NCBI GenBank assembly: GCA_913776195.1
Contig: CAJYMH010000034.1
Location: 60,367-124,366 of the forward strand
DNA from: an uncultured Caulobacter sp.
Lineage (GTDB): Bacteria; Pseudomonadota; Alphaproteobacteria; Caulobacterales; Caulobacteraceae
Length of the DNA stretch: 64,000 bases
Reading direction: 5' to 3'
The notes beneath the pieces are model-generated. The model did not search any database. It saw only the letters and a list, made by a program, of their open reading frames with translations, and was not told the origin of the DNA. Made by a program: the position numbers and the translations under genes. Below, in pieces: positions 63,458 to 64,000 of the stretch (its first letter is position 1; the number at the start of each line of letters is the position of its first letter).

Positions 63458-64000
63458 ATGCGCATCGCAGTTATTGGAGCCTATGGGCTCATCGGCTCCT
63501 ACGTGTCTGCGCGGCTCGCAGCCGACGGCCATCAGGTGATCGGCTTCGGCCGAGAGGTGGAGGCAGCGCGTCGGCGCTTTCCAGAGCTAGACTGGAGGCA
63601 GGCTGACCTCGCCAGTCACAGAGTTGAGGAATGGACCGAAGAACTGGCTGGCGTTGAGGCCGTGATCAATTGTGCTGGGGCGCTGCAAGATAGTCCACGT
63701 GATAACCTGCAAGCCGTCCATGTCGATGGGGTCGGCCGGTTAGTGGAAGCGTGCGAGAACGCTCGCGTTGGTCGTTTCGTCCAGATTTCTGCGGCTGGTG
63801 TCGGCCCCGGCAGGAGCACGGGCTTCAATGCCACCAAGCTCCAAGCAGAGACACTGCTCACCCAATGCCGCTTGGACTGGATCATCCTGCGACCCGGCCT
63901 CGTCTTTGCGCCGGTCGCATATGGAGGAACAGCACTGCTACGCGGTTTGGCAGGTTTTCCTGGCTGCACCCCAGTCATCTATGGCGATAGCCTTATCCAG
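63458..64000 (+). CDS. NAD(P)-binding Rossmann epimerase/reductase-like protein (partial, C-terminus off right edge)
   Basis: The visible 181 codons start MRIAVIGAYGLIGSYVSARLAADGHQV, an atypical SDR/NDUFA9-like Rossmann fold with GxxGxxG. NCAGALQDSPRDNLQAVHVDG, FVQISAAGVGPG, STGFNATKLQAETLL (equivalent of Y-xxxK, with Asn-Ala-Thr-Lys) and WIILRPGLVFAP follow. The catalytic Tyr is replaced, as in NDUFA9-like NAD(P)-binding proteins. Role unknown; such proteins often act in lipid or quinone metabolism or as redox sensors. Confidence 0.8.
   Translation, partial: MRIAVIGAYGLIGSYVSARLAADGHQVIGFGREVEAARRRFPELDWRQADLASHRVEEWTEELAGVEAVINCAGALQDSPRDNLQAVHVDGVGRLVEACENARVGRFVQISAAGVGPGRSTGFNATKLQAETLLTQCRLDWIILRPGLVFAPVAYGGTALLRGLAGFPGCTPVIYGDSLIQ

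Overview
The window is GC-rich and gene-dense. It looks like an alphaproteobacterial, probably Caulobacteraceae-type (Caulobacter/Phenylobacterium/Brevundimonas), chromosome. Reasons: five TonB-dependent receptors (TBDRs), several with the TonB-box/plug style typical of Caulobacter and Xanthomonas polysaccharide receptors; oxidative (non-phosphorylating) L-arabinose catabolism; a DctA/DctB/DctD C4-dicarboxylate module; and no phosphotransferase sugar systems. The genus is inference. Each TBDR is wired to a different local regulator, and most loci pair a receptor with exported hydrolases.

Layout. 1-8.7 kb: dctD (cut by the left edge) and dctB, divergent from dctA, a TBDR and an exported alpha/beta hydrolase. 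8.8-20.2 kb: a pectin locus with a LacI regulator, a perfect LacI-type operator, a structured leader containing a possible 52-codon ORF and an intrinsic-terminator-like hairpin, then TBDR, PL10 pectate lyase, two-domain esterase, GH28 and CE8-like pectinesterase. 20.2-25.9 kb: a convergent RND efflux operon. 26.3-39.0 kb: an arabinose/arabinan locus with an exported esterase, a minus-strand operon (mutarotase, FAH-family enzyme, L-arabinose/D-galactose 1-dehydrogenase, GH3), a sugar MFS transporter, an IlvD/Edd-type arabonate dehydratase, a GntR/FadR regulator and GH51 arabinofuranosidase. Three matching GTC-N-GAC operators tie this regulon together.

39.2-40.5 kb: a glutaredoxin-MauE fusion divergent from a MerR regulator, with a textbook mer-like promoter. 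40.8-51.9 kb: a GPH-type transporter, a tandem (double) TetR regulator, a TBDR, an exported PTP-type phosphatase, a second TBDR with its own palindromic operator, a LacI regulator, and a phytase-family esterase-like protein. This suggests scavenging of a phosphorylated or esterified compound, substrate unknown. 51.9-57.1 kb: a FecI-FecR-TBDR(STN)-metallo-hydrolase surface-signalling operon.

57.1-64 kb is visibly less GC-rich and looks like an accessory region. It holds an intact BrnA antitoxin beside a decayed BrnT toxin, a coupled pair of membrane-anchored paralogues with identical cysteine spacing, a PF20091-type alpha/beta hydrolase, a DUF6624-like protein, two small lipoproteins and an NAD(P)-binding protein cut by the right edge. 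Dispersed copies of a short intergenic repeat are scattered here. No rRNA, tRNA, CRISPR array or intact insertion sequence was recognised.
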